Source: Bufo bufo
Lineage: Eukaryota; Chordata; Amphibia; Anura; Bufonidae
Direction: 5' to 3'
NCBI RefSeq assembly: GCF_905171765.1
Contig: NC_053392.1
Location: 106,814,220 to 106,878,219, forward strand
DNA: 64,000 nucleotides
The notes beneath the pieces are model-generated. The model ran no database searches, was not told the DNA's origin, and saw only the letters and a program-made list of their open reading frames with translations. Below are positions 34,964 through 46,472 of the stretch, in pieces. The stretch's first letter is position 1; the number at the start of each line of letters is the position of its first letter. A program made the position numbers and the translations under genes.

Positions 34964-35416
34964 TAGCTAACCCCTGAGGTTTTAATTTTTAAATGTCCTT
35001 TTTGTCATTTATTGTTTTTTTTTTACTGTCTTCTTATTGCTCTTTTTAGCTGTAAGCCACGTAGGGTTTCATTTTTGCTGTTTATACTTGTTACCCATGC
35101 TACATAAATACATTTTTCAGTGTAATTACCCAAAGTAAAGTTATCTTTAGTAGTATTATGTGAAAATAGCTGCTCCTAGTGTATGCCCTGAAATGCTGCC
35201 CTCTACCCTGGCAAATTAGCATTTTTAAAATTGCATTTTTGCCCTCCCAGCCAGAGTTTGTTTTTTACATTTCATAAGGATTATAATTATATTGTGGTCA
35301 CTGTTGCCAAGTGTTTCACAAACAGTGACATTCCCAACAAGCTCATCATTGTAATTACCAGATCCAAAAGAGCCTCCTATAGATTACACCAATTATTATT
35401 TTTCAGTGTTTATTTA

Positions 35417-36046
35417 TCATTGCAATTCTAGCCATAAGGTTTCAATATCCTCTCCATCTTCACCCACAGTTGTCTCTTTCACACTTGCTTTGGTATCACT
35501 CTTAACATACATACACATGCCACCACTTTTTCTATTGGCTCTGTCTTTCATAAAAAGTGTAAAACCCTGATAATTAACAGCCCATTCGTGTGAAGAGTCC
35601 AGCCATGTCTCCTTCACACCAACTGCATCTATAGTATGTGTTCCTCCAGTACAATAGACTTTAGCGCCCCCATTTTGCTTGCTAGGCTTCTGGCATTTGT
35701 CCCACTGTCTTTCTAGTGATGATCGTGGCACTGGTAGTGTTTCTGAAAACTCTACTTTGGAGGTCCTGAACTTGACCTTCTCACCTAGTTCCCAGAAATC
35801 ATTTTTAAATACCACCCATCTCCCCCTGACTTTCTCATTGGTGCCAATGTGTACCATGACCGCTGGGACATCCACAGGGCCCTCCAGTAATCTGTCTATC
35901 TGATCTGCAATATGCTGAAACACTGTTCGACATTCACAGTTTGGGTGACATATGCCCTTGTCTGTCTGCGTAATAATAGTCTCCAACCACCAGCATTTGT
36001 TGGACTTTTGCTGCACTCCATTTCTCATCTTTCCTAAAGCAGTCAT
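35417..36046 (-). pseudogene. LINE ORF1 esterase and ORF2 endonuclease remnants, joined
   Basis: The 209-codon frame combines two LINE parts. The first half contains VPAVMVHIGTNEKVRGR, matching the SGNH-esterase-like block found in ORF1 of CR1-type LINEs. The second half contains VGVKETWLDSSHEWAVNYQG and RKSGGMCMYVKSD, matching the apurinic endonuclease of ORF2. Normally several hundred residues separate these, so an internal deletion near 35640-35690 seems to have joined them. Confidence 0.7.
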
Positions 36047-37237
36047 CGTCTAGTTTGCTAGAAGCAATGCCCTGCTACAGTGATGTTGGCCCTCGGCTAA
36101 TATCAGCCAAACAGGCATATTTACTGGGGTGTGCCAGATCAGGACTTACCTGGCTGACATGCTTTCCCCTACCCCTTCTTAGCCAGTTAATGTTACCCAG
36201 GTACTGACTTCAAAGTCCTAATGTTGCAATGCTCCACCCAACTCCTTTCCACTGGCCCTAACCAGTGTCTGGCAAGTGAGGACTATCCCTCCCTACATGT
36301 TTTTAGTGGTTCTGACTGTTGCAAGCTGCACATTTAGATCCCAAACCATGATACTACCATTACCACGTTTCACAAATGGGATGAAGTTTTCATGCTGGTA
36401 TGCAGTGCTTTCCTTTCTAATGATTCTCATTTAAATGAAAAGGTAATATTCTGGTCTAATCTGTCCAGAAAACATTGCTCCAATTGCCTTCCGACTTGTT
36501 CAAGTGATCTTTAGCAAACTGCAGATGGGCAGCAATGTTCTTTTGGAGACAGTTAAGTTTCTTCTTGCAATCCTGACATGCACACCACTATTTTCAGTGT
36601 CCTCCTGATAGTACACTCATGAACATTGACATTATCTAATGAAAAAAAAAGGCCTTTAGTTGATAAGAAGTTACCTTAGGTTCTTCTGATCTCATAGACC
36701 AGGGGTACTCAACTAGTTTTATTAAAGGTCCACATACCTGGGTCTGCAGTCAGGTGAAGGTCCGAGCTGAACGCCAACAGTAAAGATGCCATGCGATCAT
36801 GTGATCCATGCGCGTGGGGCGCTCTGACGTTATAGTGGAGCGCCCCGGGTAAGTCCCAGAATTAGTAATGGCCACATTAGTGCCCCAGTAAGAATAATGC
36901 CCCCAGTAAGAATAATGTCCCCATTAGTGCCCCCAGTAAGAGTAATGCCCCCATTAGTGCCCCCCTTCTCTGCTTTTGCAAAATAATAAAATAAAATTTG
37001 CATTCACCTGGCTGCGGTGAACATTCGCTGCTGACTGCAAGCTCAGGACCGGTGCTCCAACGTGATGACGTCTTGTAGGTCCTGTCCTGAGCTTCTAGTC
37101 AGCAGGGAGTGCTCTCCACAGCGTGAGCAAATGGAGGTGGAGGTACCGTAATTTTATAAATTTTTTTACTAGCACAAGTTGCGGTGGAGGTAACGGCTGT
37201 ACTATGGGCGTTCCATGATGGAAGCGCTCATTAGTAA

Positions 37238-37576
37238 GGGTACTTTCACACTTGCAGAAGGACGGATCCGACAGGCTGCTCACCCCGTCAGATCCATCTT
37301 ACCACTACTTCGCCGTGCCGCTGCTCTGTGCCCATCGACTATAATGGGGATGGGGGCAGAGCTACGGCGCAGCACGGTGAGAGGCCGCCAGACTAAAAGT
37401 ACTACATGTCCGACTTTTTCGTCTGGCGGCCTCACGCCGTGCACTGCCATGCTGCACCGTAGCTCCACTCCCGCTATAGTCAATGGGGAGTGGCAGTCCG
37501 GCGAAATAGCGGCAGGACGGATCTGACAGGGTGAACAGCCTGTCGGATCCGTCCTGCCTCAAGTGTGAAAGTACCC
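37238..37576. mobile_element. Harbinger-type foldback MITE with TAA duplication
   Basis: The ends GGTACTTTCACACTTG and CAAGTGTGAAAGTACC are inverted and TAA lies on both sides (37235-37237, 37577-37579). The interior GACGGATCCGACAGGCTG and CAGCCTGTCGGATCCGTC are also paired, so nearly the whole element is one hairpin. It is related in style to 4429-4926 and nested in the 36700-39350 hAT. Confidence 0.82.
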
Positions 37577-37680
37577 TAACAGTCCTTACAGGAAAATTCT
37601 GGCACCGGCAAGGGAACTAAAATACCAGCCTTGCTGGTGAACTACTGGCCGGGTGGCAACCCAAGCCACAGAACAGACAT

Positions 37681-37870
37681 ATGATAGTTTTGTTCCGCAT
37701 CCAATTCCCATTATTGGGGGATTGGATGCGGCCCCTTAATTACAATGGGGCCCTAAGAGATGCAGACAGCACACTGTGTGCTGTCTGCATCTTTTTCCGC
37801 TCCATTGAAACTAAGGGGTCCGCATCCAATGCCCCAATAATGGGAATTGGATGCGGAACAAAACTATCAT
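37681..37870. repeat. Palindromic element with ~38-bp perfect arms
   Basis: The left arm carries ATGATAGTTTTGTTCCGCAT and then CCAATTCCCATTATTGGGG. The right arm is its exact reverse complement, ending GGAACAAAACTATCAT. The spacer has further pairing (GCTGTCTGCATC / GATGCAGACAGC). The arms are perfect, so it either inserted recently or is kept identical by gene conversion. It lies inside the hAT element. Confidence 0.75.
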
Positions 37871-38361
37871 GGTTTGATGGGGCTTAATCACTTTATTTAT
37901 TCAGGTTACCTAAAGAAGATGGCCCAGGGGAGATGGGAACATGACACTGGAGTCAGTGACGTGTTCCCGCCTCTCTGTAGCCCTCTCCACGCACCCCTTA
38001 CTTTCCAAATGTGACATTTATTTCATTGGTGGCAGTGGTGATGTCCCTCCTCTCTCCAGCAGCACGTAAGTGTCCTTTGGAGCTTGAAGCTCCCTTATGT
38101 GCTGCCGCTGCTGCAGGGGAGGAGGGACCTGTGAGCGCACTGAGGGAGAAAGCGCTGGTGCCTGCATGTGGAGGGAGCCGTCTCTCACTGCGCCCCTGGG
38201 AAGGAGGAAGTTTGCCGGTAAGCTCCGCCTCTTGCACGTACCAGAGTGTGCAGGAGGAGGAGCGCTATATGTGGAGGGAGCCGGCCTGTCTCACTGCGCT
38301 CTGGGACAGGAGGAAGTGCGCCGGTAAGCTCCTCCTCCTGCACGGCACAGTGTGCAGGAGA

Positions 38362-39250
38362 TAGTGATGGGAAGTTCGGATCTTTTAGGTGAATCGGTTC
38401 ATTTGAATCAGCTCATTCGGATCAGAATCGGATCTTCGGTTCACTTGGCGAGTCAGACTGCTGAGCTGACTCGCAAGTGAACTGAAGACTCTAGGTGCCG
38501 GTGCGCATGCGCAGCTGCTGACTCAGTCAGTGACACTGCAGTGAGTCGGCTCTTCAGCTCTCTGATTAGTATTGAGTGAGTCAGGAAGAGTGATTTTTTT
38601 ATAGTAAAGGGAAGCTGAGGCTGACGTTGGACAGGCGGACAGGAGGAAGCTGTCACTGTGGTGTGCAATGTGAATTGTTGTCTGTTGTGCATTGTTCCCC
38701 ACAGTGACAACAGTCTGACACTGACAGTAGTACAACCAACCAAGTGAAGTGAAATGTGAATGCACAGGGAAAACTATGTGCTGAACTGTGTCATCTGTCC
38801 CTTCTCTTATCTCTCTGCTGCAACAAGAGCCGACAGCCTCAGTGTAACCTGTTCTACAGTCTGACAGCCTCAGTGTAACCTGTTCTACAGTCTGACTCAC
38901 GGCTCTTTTAACTCAATGAATCGAATGAGTCACTGACTGAGTCGGATCTTTAGATTCTTGTGACTCATTCCATTCACTTAGACTCCCTGACCCTGCACTA
39001 CTCCGAGGACTCGAGTCAGAGCTGCTAGTGTGCTGTGCTGGCCTCGCCCCCTCAGCTCTGGTCGGTGATTGGTTGGTGGGCGGGGAGGGGTGGGGCTGGC
39101 AGAAGCCAGCTTCCACTCTAAGATCATATTACGCTCCTCCCGAGTCCCTCCCTCAGGCTCCTGCTGCCAGCGTGAGGTGAGCGTCTCTGTCAGCATTGCT
39201 GTGTGCTGTGACTGAGCTGAGCCAGTTCAAACGGATCGGATCACTCTGAA
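38362..39250. repeat. GATC/GAATC-rich nested repeat with short tandem duplication
   Basis: It begins GTGATGGGAAGTTCGGATC, a start I associate with a hAT-type non-autonomous repeat, and ends around TTCAAACGGATCGGATCACT. The region is full of short inverted GAATC/GATTC and GAGTCA/TGACTC words. A 31-bp unit ending TGTTCTACAGTCTGAC is duplicated at about 38837-38897. The terminus opposite the start is not clearly matched, so the boundaries are approximate. Confidence 0.4.
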
Positions 39251-40344
39251 CTGAATCGATTGGAGGAGCGCTCTGAAGGATGGCCGGGGTCCGGACAACT
39301 GGCGGCCGCGGTCCGTATTTGGACCGCGGTCCGCCAGTTGAGTACCCCTGTCATAGACTATTATACGTCTTGCTCTTGGTATGATCTTTGTTGGTCTGCT
39401 ACTCCTGGGGAGGGTAATAATGGTCTCAAATTTCCTAAATTTTTAGACAATCTGTATGACTTTGGATTGGTGGAATCTAAACTCTTTAGAGATGGTTTTG
39501 CAACCCTTTCCAGCCTGATGAGCATCAGAAACTTTTCTTCTGAGGTCCTTATAAATCTCCTTTGTTCGTGCCATAATGCACTTTCACAAACATGTGTTGT
39601 GAAGATCAGAAAATTGATAGATCTGTGTTGTTTAAATAAAACAGGTCGCCCAGTCACACCTGATTGCCCCATTGATGGAAAACACCTGACTCTAATTTCC
39701 CCTTCAAATTATGTGCTTATCCTAAAGGTTCAAATACTGTGATATTGGATCATTTTCCTCAATAAGTAAATGACCAAGTCGAATATTTTTGACTCATTTG
39801 TTTGATTTGGTTATATTTAGCGATAAGCGAATCGAAGTTGACGAAATGGAAATCGATCCGAATTTCAGGAAAAATTTGATTCACACCGAATCCGAATTTC
39901 CTCACGCTTCATGGTAACGAATCACATTTGTTCCTAAAATGGCTGCTGCACTTGTTAGGACACTGAGCAAAGAACTCTGGGAACGAGGGATCACCCACAA
40001 TACCATGCATGCAGACAATCAGCAGCCAGCCTGCCCTGTGATGTCACAGTCCTATAAATAGCCTCAGCCATCTTGGATTCAGCCATTTTCCAGTGTACTT
40101 AGTGCAGGGAGAGACGTTAGCAGACACTAGGGAAAGTGCTAGGAAAGACTTAAAAACTTTTATTTTGCTGAATAGAAGTTCAGGGAAAGAGCATTAGAAG
40201 TGTAGGGAAAGGATAGGGAGGAATTATTCCACAGTATTGAAGCAGAACAGGGTTCAATAGGGGAGTTTACGGCCTGGGTAATAGGAACAATCCTATACAA
40301 ATATATAAATTGGCCATACAAAAAATATGGTGAAAAACTATTCC

Positions 40345-40668
40345 ATGTAAGATGCCCTCAAAAGACAAAGGGGCACTGCCCTTGACTGGAGAAGAAAAAG
40401 TTCAGTCTTCAGAAGCGTCAAAGCTTCTTTACTGTAAGAACTGTGAATCTGTGGAATAGACTTCCTCAGGACATGGTCACAGCAGGAACAGTGGACAGTT
40501 TTAAAAAGGCTTTAGATTATTTCTTAAAAGTAAATAACATTAATGCTTATGAAAACGTGTAGAAATCTCACTTGCTTCTGGGATTCGCGTCCCTACCTAT
40601 CCCTTGGTTGAATTTGATGGTCTATTTTCAACCATATCAACTATGTAACTATGCAACTATTACACCTC
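40345..40668 (+). mobile_element. L2/CR1-type LINE 3' end
   Basis: The block codes near its start for a typical LINE C-terminal region (codons resembling NLPQDMVTAGTVDSFKKAL) and then ends TTTGATGGTCTATTTTCAAC followed by CAACTATGTAACTATGCAAC. A terminal run of TAACTATG-like units is characteristic of these LINEs. It is a short 5'-truncated insertion within the hAT 5' region. Confidence 0.7.
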
Positions 40669-40844
40669 GCTGCACTGACTGTGGATCCAAATTGCCATGA
40701 TACCTCTGCTTTCAGGTTTGCAATAGATGATACCTCTGTAATTCCAGCAAACCGTTATTTTTATTGGGATGACAGTGCTGTGTGATACAGCCATTAACAG
40801 GGTGCATTACTAGGAAATATTTCTACATCTTATTAGCCCTTGTG

Positions 40845-41370
40845 CAGTGCAGTTACATGTTCTAAAGCCTTTTTTGGCGTGTATTAGTGGGAAGAAAAGG
40901 ACTTATTTGCCGTTCAGAGGTGCAGTTATATGTTCTAAAGCCTTTTTTGTTGTGTATTAGTGGCAAAAAAATGTATTTGCCATTCAGCGGTGCAGTTATA
41001 CGTTCTAAAGCTTTTTAGGCCGTTCAGCGGTGCAGTTATATTTTCTAAAGCTTTTTTGGCGTGTATTAGTGGCAAAAAAAAGTATTATTTGCCATTGTGT
41101 GGTGAAGTGAGAAAATTACAGCCCATTTTGTTGTGTATTAGTGGCAAAAAAAAAAGTATTATTTGCCATTCAGCGGTGCAGTTATATGCTCTAAAGGCTT
41201 TTTTGCCATGTATTAGTGGCAAAAAATGTATTATTTGCCGTTCAGCGGTGCAGGAATATGTTCTAAAGCCTTTTTTGGTGTGTATTAGTGGCAAAAAAAA
41301 GTACTATTTGCCGTTGTGTGGTGAAGTGACAAAATTACACCCTTTTTTGAGGTGTATTAATTTCATTTTT
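40845..41370. repeat. ~70-bp tandem array in the hAT 5' region
   Basis: About seven units share GCAGTTATATGTTCTAAAGC, CTTTTTTGGCGTGTATTAG, TGGCAAAAAAA and TATTTGCCGTTCAGCGG. Some units carry GTGTGGTGAAGTGAGAAAAT instead of the normal junction. The position between leader and transposase parallels the arrays in the derivative at 19869-24756, although the unit sequence differs. Confidence 0.75.
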
Positions 41371-42822
41371 ATTTACTTATATGATCTAACAGTATGTCAG
41401 ACAGAGAAGTGACAAGTCTTGCACAGGGGATCGGCACAGGCCTAAATGTTTCTGGCGCAGGCACAGGTCACAGCAAAGTAAGGGGGCATGGCAGCAGGGG
41501 TCACTTCGAGAGGCCTGAGCTCCCAGTGTCAGCTAGCGGTCGTGTCTTGACCAGCAACCCACCGGTTCTTGAATGGTTGACTCGGTCATCCACTTCGTCC
41601 CAAGTGACATCAGACACCACAAGCCAAGAGTCGGTGGGTTGGTCAGACACAACCCTTAGTTGGCATGGCCCGGGAGCAGGCCCTGTGCCATCACCTGTCC
41701 TCAACCTGCTTTTGTCCTTTTCTGTTCCCTCAGAAGGGAGAATCGTGGCTCCAATGTGGTGGTCCAGCCTGCCGCAGCAAATGCTGCATTACCCAGTGGC
41801 ACACACCTGATTTCAGGCAGCCAAGGCTCCACCACATCAGCTGAAGGGAGCTTTCTGTCCTTCCCATCATCTACCGGTTCTTATGCTCCTGCTCCTTACC
41901 CTCCTACTCCTCGTCAGTCATTCCGTCAGCAATTTATCACCGAAGCGATTGCCAATAGACAACAGTATACGTGCACGTATCCAACGGCGCAGAAGCTGAA
42001 CGTGCTCCTGGCCAAGTTGCTGGTGCTGCAGCGCCGACGTGTGGAGCTGGAACTACGGTCAAGGACAATATATGTCCTTTACGGCCCACTGGGTAAATGT
42101 GGTTCCTGCCCAGCCAAACTAGAAACTTGGCCAGGTGACGCCGCTTCTGCCTCCATGTGCTCACGCCGTTGGTCCTGCGACAATGTCCGCATCTGCCTTT
42201 TCATCCTCCAACGTGTCCTCAGCCTCCAGGGACAATTCACAGTGCTCCTCCCGCATACCACATGTGCAGGGCACGGCAGTGTCACGCTGTTCTACACCTT
42301 GTTTGCCTAAGCGAACTGAGTCACACAGGGGAGGAACTGCTCTGTGTCCTTCATCAAGAAATCGAATCCTGGCTTTCTCTGCTACTACCAAAAATCAGAA
42401 CCATGGTGACCGACAACGGGAAGAATATGGTGTCGGTGCTGCATCAAGGAGGGCTGAGCTATGCGCCCTGCATGGCGCACATGTTCAATCTGGTTGTCGA
42501 GCGGTTCCTGAAGTCTTCCACCCATCTGTAAGACATCCTAAAAATGGCTAGGAAAATTTGCATGCACTTCAGCCACTCGTACACTGCCAAGCACACCCTC
42601 CTTGAGCAGCAGCGGCAGAATGGGGTCCCCCAACATAGGCTGATATACAACGTTTCCACCCGTTGGAATTTCACCCTCCATATGTTGGGCCGACTATACG
42701 AACATAGAAAGGCCATAAACAACTTCTTGATGATCAAAGCGTACAGGAGTACTTCCCTGTGTAACTTCGATGTCAGCCAGCGGCAGCTCATGCGTGACAC
42801 ATGGCCTTTTGCTCAGGCCCTT

Positions 42823-43548
42823 TGTAACGGTCACGTCCACAAACACACACAGGGGGGAGGATAGCGACCACTGCGCTCCACCCTCACCCCTGGCCCTGCC
42901 TACTTGCCACACGAGTCCTGAGGACAGGGGACAACTGGACGGCAGTCCCTAACTTAGGATACGTGCGGGAAGGACAAACAAGAGAAATAACGGATAGTGA
43001 ACGGACCGGGACAAAACCAAGAGAGCAACGCAGTACAGAGGGATAAGCAAAGAATGGTCAGGAGAAGCCGGGGTCAAATACCAGGAGAGTAGAGAAGCAC
43101 AACAGGAGTCTGCAAAGAATAGTCAGGTGGAAGCCGAGGTCAAAATACCAGGAGAGATGCGCAGTACAGGAGGTGCAGGCAAAGGATCGTCAGGGAACAG
43201 GATCAAGTAAGTATGCAGGTAACAAACAAATCGCCAGGAAACCTAAATTAACAGGCAACCTCTGGCCAGCAGGCTGCCTGTTAAATACTAGTTAGCTGGG
43301 ATCATGTGACGTGGCCAGCATCACATCACCCGCACCAGGAAGTACAGCTGAGCACCGAGTGCCCAGCTCGGTGCTCAGACCTTGCCTGGTTGCTGGGTGA
43401 ACTGGGGACGCCGGCCGCGCGGAGGAGACATGCGCGGCCGGTCCGTCCCGCCCCCTATCACCAAGGAGACGAGGACGCTGTGCGCGTCCTTGCTCCTGAA
43501 CAGAAACGGGACGCCGGCGGAGAGCGAGCGCCCCGGCATCTTGTGACA
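42823..43548 (-). repeat. 3' LTR of the gypsy element
   Basis: On the plus strand it runs from TGTAACGGTCACGTCC to GGCATCTTGTGACA, 726 bp. It aligns with the other LTR along its length, with substitutions and a few indels, such as a block around GATGCGCAGTACAGGAGG that the other copy lacks. The many differences show that the insertion is not recent. Confidence 0.85.
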
Positions 43549-43602
43549 GTACCCCTCCTTTTATGCGGGGCCACCGGACCCAAGACTTCAGGCGACAGCC
43601 TT

Positions 43603-45674
43603 TCAGGGTGTTCTAAATAAAAATTTTAACTTATCTGTTGGGGTGGATACCGGTGCCAGATGTTGTTCAGCCTTAATGCGAGCCGAGATATCCTGGGTAA
43701 GTGCTGCTATGAAGATATTTGCTGGTAGGATGGATTCAGGTGGTGCCTCAGTAGGTTGAAAAGCACGGAAGCTGCGAGATAATGCATCCGCCTTCACATT
43801 TTTACTTCCCGGCCTGAACGTAATGGAAAAATCAAAACGAGTAAAAACAGAGCCCATCTGGCTTGACGGGAATTCAACCTCTTAGCAGACTCGAGAAACA
43901 TAAGGTTTTTATGGTCAGTGATAACAGTAACACAATGCCTTGCCCCCTCCAGAAAATGCCTCCACTCCTCAAATGTCCATTTAATGGACAGCAGCTCCCT
44001 ATTCCCTATGTCGTAGTTTCTCTCTGTGGGAGAGAATTTCCTGGAAAAGAGGGGACACGGTCTCAGGTTAGTGAGGCTAGCAGGACCTTGTGAAAAGACT
44101 TCTCCTGCGCCGTCCTCGGACGCATCCACCTCCACAATAAAAGGTCTCTCCTGATCAGGCTGGATCAGAATGGGAGCTCTACTGAATGCCTTTTTTAATG
44201 TTTCAAAGGAAGAAATGGCCTCAGTAGACCAATTCTCCAAATCCGCCCCTTTCTTAGTAAGGTCGGTCAACGGTTTAGCAATTACAGAAAAATGTATAAT
44301 AAATTTACCATAGTAATTGGCGAAACCTAAGAACCGTTGTAAGACCTTTAAGGATGAAGGCCTTACCCATTCTTTAATCACTTGTACCTTACCAGGATCC
44401 ATATTGAAGGCATGAGGAGTCAGAACATGCCCTAGAAACAGTATCTCCTGTAAACCAAAGACACATTTCACTTGTTTAGCGGATAGCTGATTCTCCCTCA
44501 ATACCTCTAACACTTGTTTAACATGAGACACATGAGATTCGAAATCAGGAGAGAATATCAAAATGTCATCAAGATAGACAATAACAAATTTACCTAAGAA
44601 CTCCCTAAGAATATCGTTCATAAAGTTTTGGAACACAGCTGGGGCATTGCTGAGTCCAAAAGGCATCACCTGATATTCAAAGTGTCCTGCCGGAGTATTG
44701 AACGCCGTCTTCCATTCGTCTCCCTCCTTGATTCGGATTAGATTGTATGCCCCTTTCAGGTCAATCTTGGAAAACCAGGTTGCCCCCAGAACCTGGTTAA
44801 ATAAATCCAGAATCAAAGGGAGGGAGTATCTATTCTCGACAGTGATTTTACTTAATCTCCGGTAATCGATACATGGCCTAAGACCACCATCCTTTTTCTT
44901 AACGAAGAAAAACCCCGCTCCCATAGGAGAGACAGAAGGTCTAATATGCCCTTTACCAAGGCTCTCCTTAATATAATCTTCCATGGCCTTGTGTTCGGGC
45001 TTAGAAAGATTATAAATTCTCCCCTTAGGAAACTTGGCCCCCTCTACTAGCTCTATGGCGCAATCATAATGTCTATGGGGGGGTAAAACCTCCGGAGTTG
45101 GTGATGAGAATACATCTGAATATTCCCTAACAACTGTGGGCAATGTATCAGACTTTACTGAGACCTCAGCCTGTACCACGGACAAGCACGAGTCACACTT
45201 AGGTCCCCATCTCACCAACTCCCCCTTGGACCAATCAATAGTGGGGTTATGTAATCGTAGCCAAGGCAACCCTAGAACCACCTCAACCGGTAAGTTCTCC
45301 AGGACTAAAAGGGAACATCTCTCAGAGTGGCATACACCCACGGTTAGAGAAATCTCTGAGGTGCATGACCTCACCGTACCACCAATCAGGGGAGCAGCAT
45401 CAATAGCCATGACATGGATAGGAGTAGGTAAAGCAAACATTGGAATACCCAATTTCACAGCGTACTCAGAGTCAATAAATCTGGCCGCTGAGCCAGAATC
45501 AATAAAGGCCTTACCCGGCCATTTATTTACCCCCAGAGAAATCGTTATGGGTACCAAAAGCTTACATTTAGCAAAAATCATGGTGTACCTGGTCTTTAGG
45601 TTGCCTTGCCTTAGGAGACTTGACAGAGAGGACCTTCTTAGGACACTGGTTGATCCAATGATCAGGATCTCCAC
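43603..45674 (-). pseudogene. Gypsy pol: protease, reverse transcriptase, RNase H
   Basis: The frame from 45674 to 43794 gives 626 codons. Near residue 57 is AFIDSGSAARFID, the aspartic protease site. Near 150 is LGLPWLRLHNPTIDWSKG, typical of Sushi-type elements. RT follows with DGGLRPCIDYRRLSKITVEN around 265 and YLDDILIFSPDF around 366, the catalytic aspartates. RNase H-like sequence begins at FIVEVDASEDGAGEVFSQ (about 515) and ends with the TDHKNLMFLESAKRL block. A frameshift near 43855 moves the last part, FSITFRPGSKNVKADALSR, into another frame ending at 43603. No integrase follows. The frame is open at a GTG, but pol would normally be expressed by frameshifting from gag. Confidence 0.9.
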
Positions 45675-45675
45675 A

Positions 45676-46472
45676 TTAAAAGCACTCTACACGTCTGCTG
45701 CGAAGATTCCCTCGGGTCATGCCAACCTGCATGGGTTCCTCGGTGGAGACTTCAGTGTTGTCTCTGGGATAGGCCTCTGGATGAACCACCGTCTGAGAAG
45801 AGAACTGTCGTTCCTGCCATCTCTCTCTAACCTGTCGGTCAAGTCGGACAACTAGGGTCATGTCCTCTAAGATCTCTGGGAGTTGATAACTGACTAGAAG
45901 ATCCTTTAAATTATCAGACAGACCAGACCTAAACTGACTCTTAAGGGCTAGTTCGTTCCATCCTGAGGGGACATACCACCTTCTGAATTGGGTGCAATAC
46001 TCCTCCGCAGGTAGATTGCCCTGAACCAGTGCCTTTAGAGCCGTCTCGGCTACCAGAGCCCTGTCTGGTTCATCATAGAGGGTACCCAGGGCCTGAAAAA
46101 ATGCCCAGTCCTGGGGATCACCCTGTAGTCGGGAAATGATAATTCCCACGCGTTGACTCTCGGGGCCAGAGGACACAAATGGAAGTAAAGTTTGCAATTC
46201 TCTTTAAAGGATAGAAACTTCTTCCGGTCTCCAGAAAAGTGTTCTGGGAGTTTAATCTGGGGCTCAAAATGCGGACTGGAGGCCTAAGGAGTGAAAGAAC
46301 CTTGTCCTAGCTCAAAAGACCGGAGTTTCTCCCCTAGCTCCTGCACCATCTGCGTCAGGTTAGAGACATGGTCAGTCAGGGTCACCAGAGGATTCATTAT
46401 ATAGTGGTTATTGGGCCTGTTAATCTGTAACGGTAACGTCCACACACACACAGGGGAAAGGATAGTGACCAC
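45676..46472 (-). pseudogene. Gypsy gag remnant (Sushi/PEG10-like)
   Basis: The start (46398 leftward) reads MNPLVTLTDHVSNLTQMVQE, a coiled-coil-like N-terminus. After a frameshift around 46200-46283 the capsid region follows at 46197-45676, with LVQGNLPAEEYCTQFRRW, SGWNELALKSQFRSGL and LPEILEDMTLVVRLDRQV, as in Sushi gag and mammalian PEG10-type derivatives. The frame ends at a TAA that lies inside the zinc-knuckle codons (Cys-Phe-stop-Cys, then His and Cys at the right spacing). Pol is in the +1 frame relative to gag. Confidence 0.85.

Larger units (their letters stand above)
32885..36290 (-). mobile_element. CR1/L2-type LINE, decayed, with nested MITEs
   Basis: The minus strand carries LINE sequence in the order expected: an esterase-like ORF1 part and endonuclease (36046-35417), reverse transcriptase (34963 to about 33595, interrupted), and a 3' region ending near 32885 with CTTGTGTCTTTTTTCAAC-type sequence. 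Two hAT MITEs (34265-34582 and 33023-33235) are inserted. Frameshifts and stops are frequent throughout, so it is much older than the CR1 fragment at 7265. Confidence 0.8.
36700..39350. mobile_element. 2651-bp hAT element with exact 8-bp duplication
   Basis: The termini CAGGGGTACTCAACT and AGTTGAGTACCCCTG are perfect inverted repeats, and TCATAGAC is duplicated exactly at 36692-36699 and 39351-39358. These are the defining features of a hAT element. No transposase frame is recognisable, so it is non-autonomous. It contains a Harbinger-type MITE (37238-37576), a perfect palindrome (37681-37870) and a GATC-rich repeat (38362-39250). Near the right end GGCCGCGGTCC and GGACCGCGGTCC form a further strong hairpin. 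Confidence 0.92.

Noticed and set aside
45136..45855. 239-codon plus-strand ORF
   Set aside because: It is antisense to the gypsy protease/RT and gag coding sequence, which has clear family motifs on the minus strand.
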